NCBI RefSeq assembly: GCF_016545825.1
Contig: NC_052615.1
Span: 22,684,520 to 22,748,519 of the forward strand
DNA from: Eucalyptus grandis
Lineage: Eukaryota > Streptophyta > Magnoliopsida > Myrtales > Myrtaceae
Reading direction: 5' to 3'
DNA: 64,000 bases
Part shown: positions 63,570-64,000 of the stretch, piece after piece
Position numbering within the stretch: position 1 is the stretch's first letter
Layout of the letters: the number at the start of each line of letters is the position of its first letter
Notes under the pieces: generated by a model
The model's input: the letters and a program-made list of their open reading frames with translations, nothing else
Told to the model about the DNA's origin: nothing
The model's database searches: none
Made by a program: the position numbers and the translations under genes

Positions 63570-64000
63570 GAAAGTTATCAAAGCAAATCATTCTTTGCTG
63601 ATAAGACTTGGACACATTCTTAATTGATGCATATGGACGGCTGGGATTCCTTCATCGTTCTTTTGATGATGTTCTGAAAATGCATGTGCCTTTGTATATA
63701 CACATCATAAATTTCTCTGCAAATTTTCTAACTTCGTCGACGTGGCAATTCAATTGACTGAAACGGCTGACTCGAAAACCAGAATCCAAACCGGATCTTT
63801 GATTGGTCCGAGTTTATAATTGGTAGCCCCTTGTATACAAACCCATTAGTGGAATATAGACTAGTTGGGATAAATATTATTGTTGTAATTATATGGAAAT
63901 GTTCTTTTTTAATTATCCTAAAATTGGTTTGTCACATAATACGTTCAGTCAAAAAATGAAAAATTTATTTCGTATTTGGATTCGAATTGCAAGATAATAT
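63570..64000. other. Unassigned DNA at the window's right edge
   Basis: Decayed continuation of the PPR relic for about 60 bp, then AT-rich sequence with no recognised feature. Confidence 0.4.

Overview
The window is plant nuclear DNA, most likely from a woody eudicot. It is AT-rich, holds intron-split genes with GT-AG introns, and contains plant-type LTR retrotransposons (Ty3/gypsy and SIRE-like Ty1/copia), fold-back elements and long GA/CT microsatellites. The zinc-dependent alcohol dehydrogenase family seen here (cinnamyl alcohol / 'mannitol' dehydrogenase, ELI3-like) is known to be tandemly expanded in Myrtaceae such as Eucalyptus. That assignment is a guess from family knowledge, not something the sequence proves.

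Layout. 1-8705: unassigned repetitive DNA interrupted by a young gypsy element (1355-7674, 5-bp target duplication CCTCG, two nearly identical LTRs). 8706-63569: a degenerate tandem array. Its repeating unit is a minus-strand five-exon dehydrogenase gene, a short promoter with tandem ~80-90 bp units and a W-box pair, a spacer, and a plus-strand fragment of a pentatricopeptide-repeat (PPR) gene. Some units also carry a retroelement insertion site, a fold-back element and a GA microsatellite. Seven dehydrogenase copies are present. B (14730-16272), D (31538-33085) and G (60328-61863) are intact, each predicted at 360 codons. A, C, E and F are broken by, respectively, deletion plus splice-site loss, a 1-base insertion, truncation, and several small indels. 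The copies fall into two sequence types: A/C/G and B/D/E/F.

Two partial copia elements lie in the array (19777-25070 and 42750-52334). They share the same target site (CTATC) and at least two identical premature stops, and paralogous empty sites survive at 11021 and 36943. They therefore look like two relics of one insertion that was later copied with its host unit and truncated in different ways. The first runs into the 3' end of an unrelated copia element (25071-25685).

The three intact dehydrogenases are probably cytosolic NADP(H)-dependent aldehyde/alcohol oxidoreductases of phenylpropanoid or defence metabolism. The PPR pieces and nearly all retroelement genes are dead. I found no rRNA, tRNA, CRISPR or convincing new biochemical system. 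The main interest is the recoverable history of the array and the variation between paralogous promoters.
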